Assembly: GCA_017409785.1 (NCBI GenBank)
Contig: JAFQSD010000002.1
Coordinates: 412,597 to 476,596, forward strand
Source: Bacilli bacterium
GTDB taxonomy: Bacteria > Bacillota_I > Bacilli_A > RF39 > UBA660
Reading direction: 5' to 3'
Length of the DNA: 64,000 bases
Shown here: one piece after another, positions 39,167 through 48,410 of the stretch
How positions within the stretch are numbered: position 1 is the stretch's first letter
Layout of the letters: every line of letters begins with the position of its first letter
Position numbers and translations under genes: made by a program
Notes under the pieces: model-generated
What the model was told of the DNA's origin: nothing
What the model saw: the letters and a program-made list of their open reading frames with translations, nothing else
Database searches by the model: none

Positions 39167-40493
39167 AATTTGTTCTTTCAATAATTTGTCCATCTTCTAA
39201 GAAGTTGGCATTTATAGACCAATTAGTCATTTTATTATATAAGTTAATAGCATCTTGTCCAGTTACTTCTTTTGTATAACAATTACTTTGTAATCCTGGA
39301 TAAAAATAATATTTACTATTACCATCATTATCAAGTTCCCATTTTAATATACCAGTATCAACAGTTTGACTATTAAATATAAAGTTACCCAGATTATAAG
39401 CAATTAATTTTCCTTTATAAAATTCCATGCCTTGAAGTACATGTGCATGGTGCCCAACAACCATATCGGCACCACTATCAATATATACTTTACCAGTATC
39501 TATTTGAACTTGTTCTAAAGTATGATATGTTTCCTTACCCCAATGTACAATAACAACTACATAATCACTTTTCTCTTTCTCTTCTTTAATGCGTTCAGTT
39601 AATCTAGTTGTATCATAACATCTAAATACTCCTGGAGAATTTTCTCCAGCTTCAGGAGTCATAATATATTTCTCTGCCCTAGTAGCATTTAAGAAAGAAA
39701 TCTTATAACCATTAATAACTAAATAATATGCACTCTCTGCTTCACTTTTATTAACACCAGCACCAATATAAGGAATTTTAGCATTCTTTAAAGTACTTAA
39801 TGTATCATAAAAAGCATCTTGACCATAGTCATAGACATGATTATTTGCAAGAGCAACCATATCTACTCCCATTTCATCGTAAACACTTACATTACTTGGA
39901 GTAGCTCTAAAAGTATATTGTTTTCCTCTCATTGCACTACCACGACTACTGAATGCAAATTCACTATTAACATTCATCCAATCGAGATTCTTCATGTAAC
40001 CAACCATATTTTCAGAAACAATTCCATAAACTCCATTTTGACGCGCAACATATTTTGGCATAATAGCCCAATTATCAGCTAAAGATACATCTCCTGCAAA
40101 ACCTATTGAAACAAGTTCTTTACTACCATCAACATAAGTAACATCACTTCTATTTTCATATAAATTATAATATAAATCATTTAATACAATGTAAGAATTT
40201 CCAGTATACTTATGCCAAAAACTAACATCATAAGAATCATCTTTTAAATAACTATAAAGTTCACTTAAAATACCTTCACCATAATTATCTTCAATCCAAA
40301 CTAAAAATTTCCTATCAAAAGAATGATTATCTAATTTCATAATCTCATTAGTATAATTTATATTTTCTTTTTCTTTCTTTTCTTCTTTAGGTAAATTAAG
40401 AATTAAGATAGCAGCAAAACTAATCAAAAAACAAAATAAAACAACCCAAAGTAAAATTCTTACTACTTTCTTTAATTTTCGTTTTTTCCTCAT
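39165..40493 (-). CDS. CapA-family exported metallophosphatase-like protein
   Basis: 442 residues: a basic start, one anchor helix (about 10-32), a linker domain, then the CapA/PGA_cap fold. The conserved motifs are SIGFAGDVSLADNW, GVDMVALANNHVYDYG, FLNATRAEKY, VVIVHWGKETYHTLE, DMVVGHHAHVLQGMEFYKGKLIAYNLGNFIFN. CapA of Bacillus anthracis takes part in poly-gamma-glutamate capsule synthesis; other members are surface phosphoesterases. No capB/C genes are nearby, so capsule formation cannot be claimed. GAGGTGGTAAA precedes the ATG. Monocistronic. Confidence 0.9.
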   Translation of the reverse strand: MRKKRKLKKVVRILLWVVLFCFLISFAAILILNLPKEEKKEKENINYTNEIMKLDNHSFDRKFLVWIEDNYGEGILSELYSYLKDDSYDVSFWHKYTGNSYIVLNDLYYNLYENRSDVTYVDGSKELVSIGFAGDVSLADNWAIMPKYVARQNGVYGIVSENMVGYMKNLDWMNVNSEFAFSSRGSAMRGKQYTFRATPSNVSVYDEMGVDMVALANNHVYDYGQDAFYDTLSTLKNAKIPYIGAGVNKSEAESAYYLVINGYKISFLNATRAEKYIMTPEAGENSPGVFRCYDTTRLTERIKEEKEKSDYVVVIVHWGKETYHTLEQVQIDTGKVYIDSGADMVVGHHAHVLQGMEFYKGKLIAYNLGNFIFNSQTVDTGILKWELDNDGNSKYYFYPGLQSNCYTKEVTGQDAINLYNKMTNWSINANFLEDGQIIERTN

Positions 40494-40551
40494 TTTACCA
40501 CCTCAACTCTTAATTCAATTTTACTATTAAAAACATTTATCTGTCTATAAG

Positions 40552-40577
40552 AAAAATACCACTATAATGTGGTACTT
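40552..40577 (-). terminator. terminator after the SPFH gene
   Basis: Minus strand GTACCAC-ATTATA-GTGGTATTTTT. Confidence 0.8.
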
Positions 40578-40579
40578 TC

Positions 40580-41530
40580 TTAAAGTTTATCACTAATTAA
40601 AGTTTCTTTAACTTTTGGTTTTGGTAATTCAACTGGTTTTGGTGGCTTTGGTTTATCAATCATTTCATTGAAAACTACACCAGCAGTTGCGAAATTTTGT
40701 AATTCACTTGGAACAATAATTTTAGTAGCATTACCATTTGCAACTTGAGCCATAGCTTCATAACTTCTATATTTTAATAAAGCTTCATCCATTTGAACTT
40801 CTTTTAATAATCTTAACCCTTGAGCTGTAGCTTCTTGAATTTTAACAATAGCTTCAGCTTCACCTTCTGCTTCACGGATTTGTGCTTCACGCTTTGCATC
40901 AGCTTTTAAAATGGCACTTTCTTTTTCTCCTTCAGCAAGTAAGATAGCTGCTTTCTTTTCTCCTTCAGCTTTAAGGATAGCTTCACGTCTTTCACGTTCA
41001 GCACGCATTTGTTTTTCCATTGCTTCTTGAATATCTCTTGGTGGAATAATATTTTTAACTTCTACACGAGTTACTTTAATTCCCCAAGGATCAGTAGCAA
41101 CATCTAAAATAGAACGCATTTTAACATTAATTACATCACGAGATGTTAAAGTTTCATCTAACTCAAGCTCACCAATAATATTACGTAATGTAGTTGCTGT
41201 TAAATTTTCAATAGCACTAACAGGATTTTCAACACCATAAGTATACATTTTAGGATCTGTTATATGGAAATATACAACAGTATCAATTTGCATTGTAACA
41301 TTATCTTTTGTAATAACTGGTTGTGGTGCGAAATCTTTAACGATTTCTTTTAAACTAACTGTATTTGACACTCTTTCAAAGAATGGAACAACATATTTTA
41401 AACCAGTATGATTAGTTCTATGATATGCTCCTAATCTTTCAATAACTTGTGCTTTTGATTGAGGTACAATTTTAATTCCAGAAATTGCAATTACTGAAAC
41501 TATGATAATAATAAATAATAAAAACTCCAT
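40580..41530 (-). CDS. SPFH-domain (stomatin/QmcA-like) membrane scaffold protein
   Basis: 316 residues: an N-terminal membrane hairpin or helix (2-18), PHB domain with VERLGAYHRTNHTGLKYVVPFF-like start, ATTLRNIIGELELDETLTSRD, DPWGIKVTRVEVKNIIPP, then the alanine/glutamate-rich coil (AEGEKKAAILLAEGEKESAI) and a conserved tail. It forms oligomeric microdomains and usually pairs with NfeD. Here the nfeD gene lies two bases upstream in the same operon, the expected order. Confidence 0.95.
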   Translation of the reverse strand: MEFLLFIIIIVSVIAISGIKIVPQSKAQVIERLGAYHRTNHTGLKYVVPFFERVSNTVSLKEIVKDFAPQPVITKDNVTMQIDTVVYFHITDPKMYTYGVENPVSAIENLTATTLRNIIGELELDETLTSRDVINVKMRSILDVATDPWGIKVTRVEVKNIIPPRDIQEAMEKQMRAERERREAILKAEGEKKAAILLAEGEKESAILKADAKREAQIREAEGEAEAIVKIQEATAQGLRLLKEVQMDEALLKYRSYEAMAQVANGNATKIIVPSELQNFATAGVVFNEMIDKPKPPKPVELPKPKVKETLISDKL

Positions 41531-41532
41531 AA

Positions 41533-41955
41533 TTATTCTTCTCCTTCTTTCTTAACAATAAGTTTATTTCCTTCAATTTTTTCAACTACAACTTTAGTTC
41601 CAACTGCTTGTTTTTTATCACTAGCAGCTAACCATTCAGTCCCAAACACTACAACCTCACCATATTCATTTGGCTTAATTTCCTTAGTAACCTCACCAGT
41701 TTTGCCAATAACTCTATCTGAATTTGTAGGTTCAAATTTAGTTACTTTAAACTTCTTGATTAAAGGTTGTGTGACAAATAAAGTTACAATTGAAGCAACA
41801 ACAAACACAATAGTTTGAATTAACACTGATTCTGTTATAAAACTAGTAATTAATGCTGCTAGCGCTCCTACTGCAAACCATATTGATACAAGGCCAACTG
41901 TTAAAAATTCAACTAGTAGTAGTCCTAAAAATGCAATTACCCAAATCAAAGACAT
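41533..41955 (-). CDS. NfeD-family membrane protein
   Basis: 140 residues from MSLIWVIAF at 41955, preceded by AGAGGTGAG. A GTG frame at 41964 sits in the ribosome site. Three or four helices (to about residue 75) and a C-terminal OB-fold domain with IGKTGEVTKEIKPNEYGEVVVFGTEW-type strands (VGTKVVVEKIEGNKLIVK). Short NfeD proteins bind their SPFH partner through this OB domain. It lies first in the operon with a perfect promoter. Confidence 0.92.
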   Translation of the reverse strand: MSLIWVIAFLGLLLVEFLTVGLVSIWFAVGALAALITSFITESVLIQTIVFVVASIVTLFVTQPLIKKFKVTKFEPTNSDRVIGKTGEVTKEIKPNEYGEVVVFGTEWLAASDKKQAVGTKVVVEKIEGNKLIVKKEGEE

Positions 41956-41974
41956 TAAACTCACCTCTAATTAA

Positions 41975-42003
41975 ATTATATGTTACCACTAGACAAATTT
42001 CAA
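41975..42003 (-). promoter_or_regulatory. promoter of the nfeD-SPFH operon
   Basis: Minus strand TTGAAA (42003-41998), 17 bp, TATAAT (41980-41975). Confidence 0.88.
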
Positions 42004-42023
42004 CAAAAAAACTATAAAATTTC

Positions 42024-42052
42024 TTGAGAAACATTGAAATTTATAATATAAT
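42024..42052 (+). promoter_or_regulatory. promoter of the Ig-domain surface protein
   Basis: TTGAGA, 17 bp, TATAAT; divergent from the nfeD promoter with the -35 boxes 20 bases apart. Confidence 0.85.
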
Positions 42053-42078
42053 CAATATTAAGATAAGGAGTGTGTGTC

Positions 42079-42792
42079 ATGGGTAAAACAATTACAAAAA
42101 AAGAAAGTAGATTTTTATCACTAACAATTGCCGGATGTGGAATACTATTAATTGGAAGTGGATTAGTAATGACAAACACAACTCCAGAAACTATTATCAA
42201 ACACAATTATAGCGTTGCTGTAACAGAACAAAAAGTTGCTCAAGCTAAAACAAATGAAATTAAATTAAAAGCAATGGAACTTGAAATAAACAACCCAATG
42301 AGTTTAGATATAAAAGATTATATTGAAAATGTTGATCAAATAGAAACTAGTGTTTTAAAAGCATTAAAACTTGATACATCACTAGTAAATATTAATCAAG
42401 CTGGTACTTATACATATACAATTAGTTATAAAAAGAAAAAATATAATGGGACTTTTACAATTAAAGAAAAAGAATTACCAAAAGTTGACTTAACACTTAA
42501 AAATTTAAGTTTAGAAAAAGGTGCTGCTCTATCAACAAATGTATCAACTTATATTGTTGAAGAATTAACAGATGAAGTTAGAAATAATATTATTCTTAAC
42601 TTAAGAGACGTTAATACAGCTCAACCAGGTGAATACCAATATACAGTAACTTACAATAATAGACTATATACAGGTAAAATTTGGATTTATGAAAAACAAA
42701 CAACTGTTATCACTCCAAATACACCAACAACAGATGAAAATACAACAACACAACCAGAAACACCAGCATCTGAAGGAACTACAACACCGTAA
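42079..42792 (+). CDS. membrane-anchored protein with two Ig-like domains and a Thr/Pro tail
   Basis: 237 residues from MGKTITKKESRF at 42079, with AAGGAG eight bases upstream. One helix (about 13-33), a basic/polar spacer, and two repeats of the bacterial Ig type closing with AGTYTYTISYKKKKYNGTFTI and PGEYQYTVTYNNRLYTGKIWI. The tail is unstructured (TPNTPTTDENTTTQPETP). The same kind of Ig repeat occurs in the VanY protein and the esterase in this window. Probably a wall-embedded binding protein; no sorting motif. Confidence 0.82.
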   Translation: MGKTITKKESRFLSLTIAGCGILLIGSGLVMTNTTPETIIKHNYSVAVTEQKVAQAKTNEIKLKAMELEINNPMSLDIKDYIENVDQIETSVLKALKLDTSLVNINQAGTYTYTISYKKKKYNGTFTIKEKELPKVDLTLKNLSLEKGAALSTNVSTYIVEELTDEVRNNIILNLRDVNTAQPGEYQYTVTYNNRLYTGKIWIYEKQTTVITPNTPTTDENTTTQPETPASEGTTTP

Positions 42793-42821
42793 AAAAAGAG
42801 GTTTTTGCGCCCTCTTTTTTG
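42793..42821 (+). terminator. terminator after the Ig-domain protein
   Basis: AAAAAAAGAGG-TTTTTGCG-CCCTCTTTTTT. Confidence 0.82.
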
Positions 42822-42884
42822 TTTTTTTATTAAGACTAATAAAAAAATTAAATAAGCGTATGCTAAAAATAAGGAGGAAATCAA

Positions 42885-43958
42885 ATGGAAAAAATTAAAG
42901 TTGTACAATATGGTACAGGAAAAATGTCAGTATACACAATGCGTTATGTATACGAAAAAGGTGGAGAAATCGTTGGAGCACTAGATATCAATCCAGCAGT
43001 AATTGGTAAAGATATTGGTGAAATAATGGGTTCTGAACCTAAAGGAGTTACAGTTACCTCTGTAGAAAATGCAGAAGAATTATTAAAAACTGTAAAACCT
43101 GACGTTGTAATAGTAACTACAATGTCCCTATTAAGTGATTTAGAAAATCCACTTATGTTATGTGCAAGACTTGGTATAAATGCCATAACAACTTGTGAAG
43201 AAGCATTCTACTCATATAACTCTAATCCAGTTCTATCTAATAAAATTAATGAATTAGCATTAGCTAATAACTGTACAATTACAGGCTCTGGATACCAAGA
43301 TATTTATTGGGGAGAATTAATAAGTGCTATAGCAGCATCAACTCATAAGATTACAAAAATTAAAGGTAGTTCATCATATAACGTTGAAGATTACGGAATT
43401 GCTCTAGCAGAAGCACATGGTGCTGGTCTTACATTAAATGAATTTGATGAAAAAATTGCAAGTGTTGATCGTATGAGTAAAGAAGAATTAAATAATCTAA
43501 TTAATAGTGGTACATACTCACCTTCTTACATGTGGAACGTTAATGGATGGCTAGCTGGTAAATTAGGTTTAACAGTAACAAATCAATCACAAAAATGTGT
43601 ACCTACTACTTACCCAGAAGATATTGAATCAACTACATTAGGAATGACTGTTAAAGCAGGAGATGCAACAGGAATGAGTGCTATCGTTACAACAGAAACT
43701 GCTGAAGGAATTATAATTGAATCTGAATGTATCGGTAAAGTATATGGACCAGATGAATTTGATAAGAACGAATGGACTGTTATGGGAGAACCAGATACAA
43801 CAATTACAGTAAATCGTCCAGCAACAGTAGAACTTACATGTGCAACTATTGTTAATAGATTACCAGATGTAATTAATGCTAAACCAGGATTTATCCCAAC
43901 ACATGAAATGGATGAACTTCTATATAGAAACAAACCATTACACGAATACCTAAAATAA
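42885..43958 (+). CDS. DapB-like NAD(P)-binding oxidoreductase (2,4-diaminopentanoate dehydrogenase-like)
   Basis: 357 residues with AAGGAGG before the ATG. N-terminal Rossmann fold VVQYGTGKMSVYTMRYV with GALDINPAVIGKDIGE, PDVVIVTTMSLLSD, GINAITTCEEAFYS; then a substrate-binding domain containing GSGYQDIYWGELISAIA. The nearest known families are dihydrodipicolinate reductase-like enzymes and clostridial 2,4-diaminopentanoate dehydrogenase (ornithine fermentation). No other ornithine-degradation gene is present, so the substrate is open. It stands alone between two terminators, with a weak extended -10 (TGCTAAAAA) near 42861. Confidence 0.75.
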   Translation: MEKIKVVQYGTGKMSVYTMRYVYEKGGEIVGALDINPAVIGKDIGEIMGSEPKGVTVTSVENAEELLKTVKPDVVIVTTMSLLSDLENPLMLCARLGINAITTCEEAFYSYNSNPVLSNKINELALANNCTITGSGYQDIYWGELISAIAASTHKITKIKGSSSYNVEDYGIALAEAHGAGLTLNEFDEKIASVDRMSKEELNNLINSGTYSPSYMWNVNGWLAGKLGLTVTNQSQKCVPTTYPEDIESTTLGMTVKAGDATGMSAIVTTETAEGIIIESECIGKVYGPDEFDKNEWTVMGEPDTTITVNRPATVELTCATIVNRLPDVINAKPGFIPTHEMDELLYRNKPLHEYLK

Positions 43959-43961
43959 ATA

Positions 43962-43990
43962 AAAGCACTAGTTTATCTAGTGTTTTTTTT
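43962..43990 (+). terminator. terminator after the dehydrogenase gene
   Basis: AAAAGCACTAG-TTTAT-CTAGTGTTTTTTTT. Confidence 0.88.
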
Positions 43991-43991
43991 A

Positions 43992-44000
43992 TGCTATAAT
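43992..44000 (+). promoter_or_regulatory. extended -10 promoter of the M50 gene
   Basis: TGCTATAAT starts one base after the T run of the previous terminator. Confidence 0.65.
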
Positions 44001-44024
44001 TTAAATAAGAAGTGAGGTAGTAAT

Positions 44025-45146
44025 ATGAAAAAGAAAAAAATTGAAATATTTGGACTAATTGTTAATATTGTTTTAACTATTCTATTTACAGTTGCCCTAT
44101 TATTAAGTTTTAACAAACACATCAATGCAGTACCTGAAGAACAAGAAATAATCCTATTATTAATAATCTTTTTAAGTATATATGTAACAATGTATATTCA
44201 ATTAATTATTCACGAATTAGGACATTTAATATTTGGATTATTATCTGGTTATAAGTTCTCATCATTTAGAATTGGTAATATCATGTTACTAAAACATGGT
44301 GGTAAATTTAAATTCAAAAAACTTACAATCGCAGGAACTGCAGGACAATGTCTTATGACTCCACCTGATATGAAAGATGGTAAGATGCCAGTTTTATTAT
44401 ATAATTTTGGAGGAGCATTACTTAACTTAGTATCATGTATTATTTTCTTCATTATATATATCTTTGTAAAAGACTACGAATTAATATCAGTAATTTTAGA
44501 ATTATCAATTGCTTATGGACTATATTTTGCAGCCCTTAATGCTATTCCAATGAAAACAGGAACAATTGATAATGATGGATATAATGCCCTATCATTAATA
44601 TTAAATCCCGCATCACAACAAGCATTTTGGACACAACTTAAAATCAATGAACTTCAATCCAAAGGAACAAGACTTAAAAACATGCCAGATGAATGGTTCT
44701 ATATTCCAAAACCAGTTGATATGCGAAACAGTCTAATCGCAACAGTTGGAGTAATGACATGTAATAGATTAATGGACCAACATAACTTTGAAGAAGCAAA
44801 TGAAAAAATGAAACAAATTTTACGAGCAAAAACTGCAATTGTTGGTATACATCGTAACTTACTTGTATGTGATAGAATCTACTGTGAATTATTAAATGAT
44901 AATAAAACATCAGCTAAAAAACTAATGACTTCTGAACTACAAAACTTTATGAAATCAATGAAAAACTTTCCAACAGTTCTTAGAACACAATATACATATG
45001 CACTTCTATTAGAAAATGATAAAGATAAAGCAGAAAAAATAAAAAAACAATATATTGAAATGGGAAAAACTTATCCATATCCATCCGATATACGTTCAGA
45101 TAAAGAACTAATCGATATTGCTACCAACATATCTAAAGAAAAATAA
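44025..45146 (+). CDS. M50-family site-2-type membrane metalloprotease
   Basis: 373 residues. Helices at about 7-28 and 38-58; the latter leads into IIHELGHLIFG (HExxH zinc motif near 66). More helices follow, and AIPMKTGTIDNDGYNAL supplies the second metal-binding ND-G segment. Residues after about 240 form a soluble helical, TPR-like domain (CNRLMDQHNFEEANEKMKQI). M50 proteases cut membrane-spanning regulators such as anti-sigma factors. No adjacent sigma factor is visible. GTGAGGTAG precedes the ATG. Confidence 0.88.
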   Translation: MKKKKIEIFGLIVNIVLTILFTVALLLSFNKHINAVPEEQEIILLLIIFLSIYVTMYIQLIIHELGHLIFGLLSGYKFSSFRIGNIMLLKHGGKFKFKKLTIAGTAGQCLMTPPDMKDGKMPVLLYNFGGALLNLVSCIIFFIIYIFVKDYELISVILELSIAYGLYFAALNAIPMKTGTIDNDGYNALSLILNPASQQAFWTQLKINELQSKGTRLKNMPDEWFYIPKPVDMRNSLIATVGVMTCNRLMDQHNFEEANEKMKQILRAKTAIVGIHRNLLVCDRIYCELLNDNKTSAKKLMTSELQNFMKSMKNFPTVLRTQYTYALLLENDKDKAEKIKKQYIEMGKTYPYPSDIRSDKELIDIATNISKEK

Positions 45147-45174
45147 AAAATCCACAAATCTGTGGATTTTTTTA
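45145..45174. terminator. bidirectional terminator between the M50 gene and fhs
   Basis: AAAAAATCCACA-AATC-TGTGGATTTTTTT. Confidence 0.88.
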
Positions 45175-45177
45175 TGT

Positions 45178-46794
45178 CTAATTTAAACCAATTATATTAC
45201 CATCAACTACATCAATAATCTCATAATTAGGTTTTCTAGATAAACCCGGCATAGTCATAATATCACCTAATAATACAGTAATAAAACCAGCACCATTATA
45301 TAATCTAACATCTCTAACATGAATTACAAAATCATTTGGAGCACCAACTGCTTTAGCATCATCAGAGAAAGAATATTGTGTTTTCGCAATACAAATAGGT
45401 AACTTACCTAATCCTTTTTCTTCAAATAAAGTTAACTTATCTAAAGCAACTTCACTAAACTCTACATCTTTAGCTCTATATATTTCTTTAGCAACCTTAT
45501 TCACTTTTTCAACTAGGCTTAATTCATCTTCATAAAGTACCTTGAAATCGTTTTTATTATTTAATACTTCCAGTACTTTTTCCGCAACATCTATTGCTCC
45601 TTCTCCACCTAATGAATAAGCCTTGCTTTCAGAAAATAATACATCATTACTTTTACAACATTCTCTAACAATATCAATCTCAGTATCTAAGTCAGTATCA
45701 TATCTATTTAAACATACTACAACATTTTTAGTATATTTTTTCATATTCTCAATATGTCTAACCAAGTTTGAAAGACCTAATTTTAATGCATCAATATTTT
45801 CTAAATAAATATCATCTTTCTTAACTCCACCATGATATTTTAAAGCCTTAATAGTTGCGACTAAAACAACTGCATCAGGACTAAGACCAGCCTTACGACA
45901 CTTTATATCAAAGAATTTTTCAGCTCCTAAATCAGCACCAAAACCAGCTTCAGTTATAACATAATCAGCAAGTCCTAAACCATATTTAGTTGCAACAATA
46001 CTATTACATCCATGAGCAATATTTGCAAAAGGACCACCATGAATAATTACCGGATTTCCTTCTAAAGTTTGAACTAAATTAGGTAAAAATGCATCTTTAA
46101 GTAAAGTAAGCATAGCACCTTCCACATTTAAATCTTTAGCATATAATTCTTCTTTCTTACTATTATATCCTATAACAATATTACCTAATTTTTCTTTTAA
46201 ATCATCAAGTGAAGTAGCTAAACAAAATAAAGCCATTATTTCACTTGCCGCTGTAATTGAAAATACATCACTTCTTCCACCAGCAGTTACTTCTCTTAAA
46301 GCACGATCATTAACATCTAAACATCTACCAAAAGTAACTTCTTGAATATCTAATTCATTTCCAAAATAAATGTGATTATCAATAGCAGCACATAACAAAT
46401 TATTAGCAGAAGTAATTGCATGAAAATCTCCAGTAAAATGTAAATTAATATCTTCCATTGGAACGACTTGACTATAACCACCACCAGTAGCTCCACCCTT
46501 CATACCAAAAACCGGACCCATTGATGGTTCTCTTAAAACGCCAATAGCATTCTTCTTAATCTTTCTAAGTGCATCAAGTAAACCAATAGAAACAGTAGTC
46601 TTACCTTCCCCGTAAGGAGTTGGACTAATTGCTGTTACTAATACTAATTTACCATTTTTTCCACAAGGACAATTTCTAATCTTTGCCTTGTCATTTCCAT
46701 AAAGAATTAAGTCTTCCTCATTAAGGCCTATCTTCTTCCCAATTTCTCTAATATCTAACTTTTTAATACTTCTTGCGATTTCTATATCTTTCAT
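45178..46794 (-). CDS. fhs: formate--tetrahydrofolate ligase
   Basis: 538 residues from the ATG at 46794 (GAGGTGATTTG upstream). Family motifs are intact: TAISPTPYGEGKTTVSIGL (P-loop), REPSMGPVFGMKGGATGGGYSQ split around LREPSMGPVFG, MEDINLHFTGDFHAIT, GPFANIAHGCNS, TEAGFGADLGAEKFFDIKCR and MTMPGLSRKPNYEIIDV. It makes 10-formyl-THF from formate, THF and ATP, feeding purine synthesis or one-carbon salvage. Slightly shorter than the usual about 556. Monocistronic. Confidence 0.97.
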   Translation of the reverse strand: MKDIEIARSIKKLDIREIGKKIGLNEEDLILYGNDKAKIRNCPCGKNGKLVLVTAISPTPYGEGKTTVSIGLLDALRKIKKNAIGVLREPSMGPVFGMKGGATGGGYSQVVPMEDINLHFTGDFHAITSANNLLCAAIDNHIYFGNELDIQEVTFGRCLDVNDRALREVTAGGRSDVFSITAASEIMALFCLATSLDDLKEKLGNIVIGYNSKKEELYAKDLNVEGAMLTLLKDAFLPNLVQTLEGNPVIIHGGPFANIAHGCNSIVATKYGLGLADYVITEAGFGADLGAEKFFDIKCRKAGLSPDAVVLVATIKALKYHGGVKKDDIYLENIDALKLGLSNLVRHIENMKKYTKNVVVCLNRYDTDLDTEIDIVRECCKSNDVLFSESKAYSLGGEGAIDVAEKVLEVLNNKNDFKVLYEDELSLVEKVNKVAKEIYRAKDVEFSEVALDKLTLFEEKGLGKLPICIAKTQYSFSDDAKAVGAPNDFVIHVRDVRLYNGAGFITVLLGDIMTMPGLSRKPNYEIIDVVDGNIIGLN

Positions 46795-46812
46795 CAAATC
46801 ACCTCACAAGTT

Positions 46813-46821
46813 ATTATATCA
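46813..46821 (-). promoter_or_regulatory. extended -10 promoter of fhs
   Basis: Minus strand TGATATAAT (46821-46813), about 19 bases before the start. Confidence 0.55.
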
Positions 46822-46934
46822 TAAAACTATTAAACTTGTTTTTTATAAGCAAATTACCCTTCAATTTATTAAAACTAAATAATCAATTAATCTTTTTCAC
46901 AAGAAAAACAATAAAAAATCAATAAAACCTTCAT

Positions 46935-46963
46935 TTGCATCATTCAAAAAAAATATGTATTAT
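46935..46963 (+). promoter_or_regulatory. promoter of the adhesin-sortase operon
   Basis: TTGCAT, 17 bp, TATTAT, 32 bases before the ATG at 46995. The rest of the 200-base gap to fhs is AT-rich and shows nothing else. Confidence 0.65.
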
Positions 46964-46994
46964 GAACCCATTAAGAAAAAAGGAGGAATAATAC

Positions 46995-48410
46995 ATGAAA
47001 AAAATAATAGTTTTCTTAATCACATTAATAGTAGTATCTTTTATAAATATTGAACCTACATATGCAGCATCGCCATTTTATCAAGGAGAACAAATTCCAA
47101 ACATCTATATAAATAAATATAATCCAAATGACAATTTAATATACTATCATCCAGCTCGTATAATAAGACAACACGGAACTAATAATATAGCTTATTGCCT
47201 AGAACCCTTTACAGATTTAAATGATACTGATTCTTATCAAGAAACATCAAGACCTACTACATATAATGAAACACAAACTGAGTATTTAACTCTAATTGCT
47301 CATTTTGGCTATGGCTATGAAAATCATACGGACCCAAAATGGTATGCTATAACACAAATGTTAATATGGAAAATAACTAACCCAACTTCAAGATACTATT
47401 ATACTTCTACACCCAATGGTGAAAAAATAACTTTTACCAACGAAGAGCAAGAAATATATGACTTAGTAGAAAATTATAAAAAAAATACATCATTCAATAA
47501 TAATACCTATACAATTGTTTCAAATAATCGCTTTACAAAAACTGATTTAAATAGAGTTCTAAGTTCTTATAAATCAACTAACCCATCAATAGAAATATAT
47601 GATAATCTTATACAAACACCAATTTTAAAAACAGGAAAGTATGAAATAGTTCTTGAAAAAGAAAGCATTAAACACAACCAACCAATTCTTTTCTACCAAT
47701 CAGAAACAAATCAAGATGTTATTACTTTAGGCGATCCACCTAAACATTATAATAAATTCACAATTAACGTCATAGATACAAAATTAATAATTAATAAACT
47801 AGATTATGATACAAATTCATCTATACCTAGTGGTAATGCCAAAATAAAAGGAACTATACTATCACTATATAAAAATAATAGTTTTATAAAAGACATTGAA
47901 ATAGACGAAACCGGAACAATAACTCTAAATAATTTAAACTTTGGTTCATACTATCTAAAAGAAAAAACACCAGGACAAGGTTATACTCTAAATACAAATA
48001 AATATAATTTCACTCTGGATGAAAACAATCCTCAAAAGACAATAAATATTAAAAATAAAACAATTAAAGGTAAACTAATAATCCATAAACAATATGGAAA
48101 TAATAATTCCTTTAATCCCGAACCAAATATTAGTTTTAATATATATGATCAAAGTAACAATCTAATTCAAACAATTATGACAGACAACTCCGGTACAGCA
48201 GAAATTACTTTACCTTATGGAAAATATACTCTAACTCAGTTAACTACAACAGAAGGCTATCAAAAAGTAGAACCAATTACATTTGAAATAACCACAAATA
48301 ATCAAGTAATTGAAAAAACACTAAAAAACTACAAAATAGAAGTTCCTAACACATCAAAAAAATCATTATTAAAACTAATAATAGAATTTATAAAGGAAAT
48401 AATATGTTAA
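46995..48410 (+). CDS. thioester-domain surface adhesin with two SpaA-like repeats
   Basis: 471 residues with a signal peptide (1-24, cut after PTYA). The thioester domain (about 27-220) has Cys68 in IAYCLEP and Gln121 in AITQMLIWK, the pair that forms an internal thioester used to bind host amines covalently. Two SpaA/Cna-B-like domains follow (about 255-355 and 358-445; SYYLKEKTPGQGY, KYTLTQLTTTEGYQKV). The C-terminus is VPNTS (450-454), a hydrophobic-basic stretch and CEND 'IIC' with no basic tail. The motif is a divergent LPxTG. The sortase gene begins inside its last codons, so the two are a dedicated pair. AAGGAGGAAT precedes the ATG. Confidence 0.9.
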   Translation: MKKIIVFLITLIVVSFINIEPTYAASPFYQGEQIPNIYINKYNPNDNLIYYHPARIIRQHGTNNIAYCLEPFTDLNDTDSYQETSRPTTYNETQTEYLTLIAHFGYGYENHTDPKWYAITQMLIWKITNPTSRYYYTSTPNGEKITFTNEEQEIYDLVENYKKNTSFNNNTYTIVSNNRFTKTDLNRVLSSYKSTNPSIEIYDNLIQTPILKTGKYEIVLEKESIKHNQPILFYQSETNQDVITLGDPPKHYNKFTINVIDTKLIINKLDYDTNSSIPSGNAKIKGTILSLYKNNSFIKDIEIDETGTITLNNLNFGSYYLKEKTPGQGYTLNTNKYNFTLDENNPQKTINIKNKTIKGKLIIHKQYGNNNSFNPEPNISFNIYDQSNNLIQTIMTDNSGTAEITLPYGKYTLTQLTTTEGYQKVEPITFEITTNNQVIEKTLKNYKIEVPNTSKKSLLKLIIEFIKEIIC

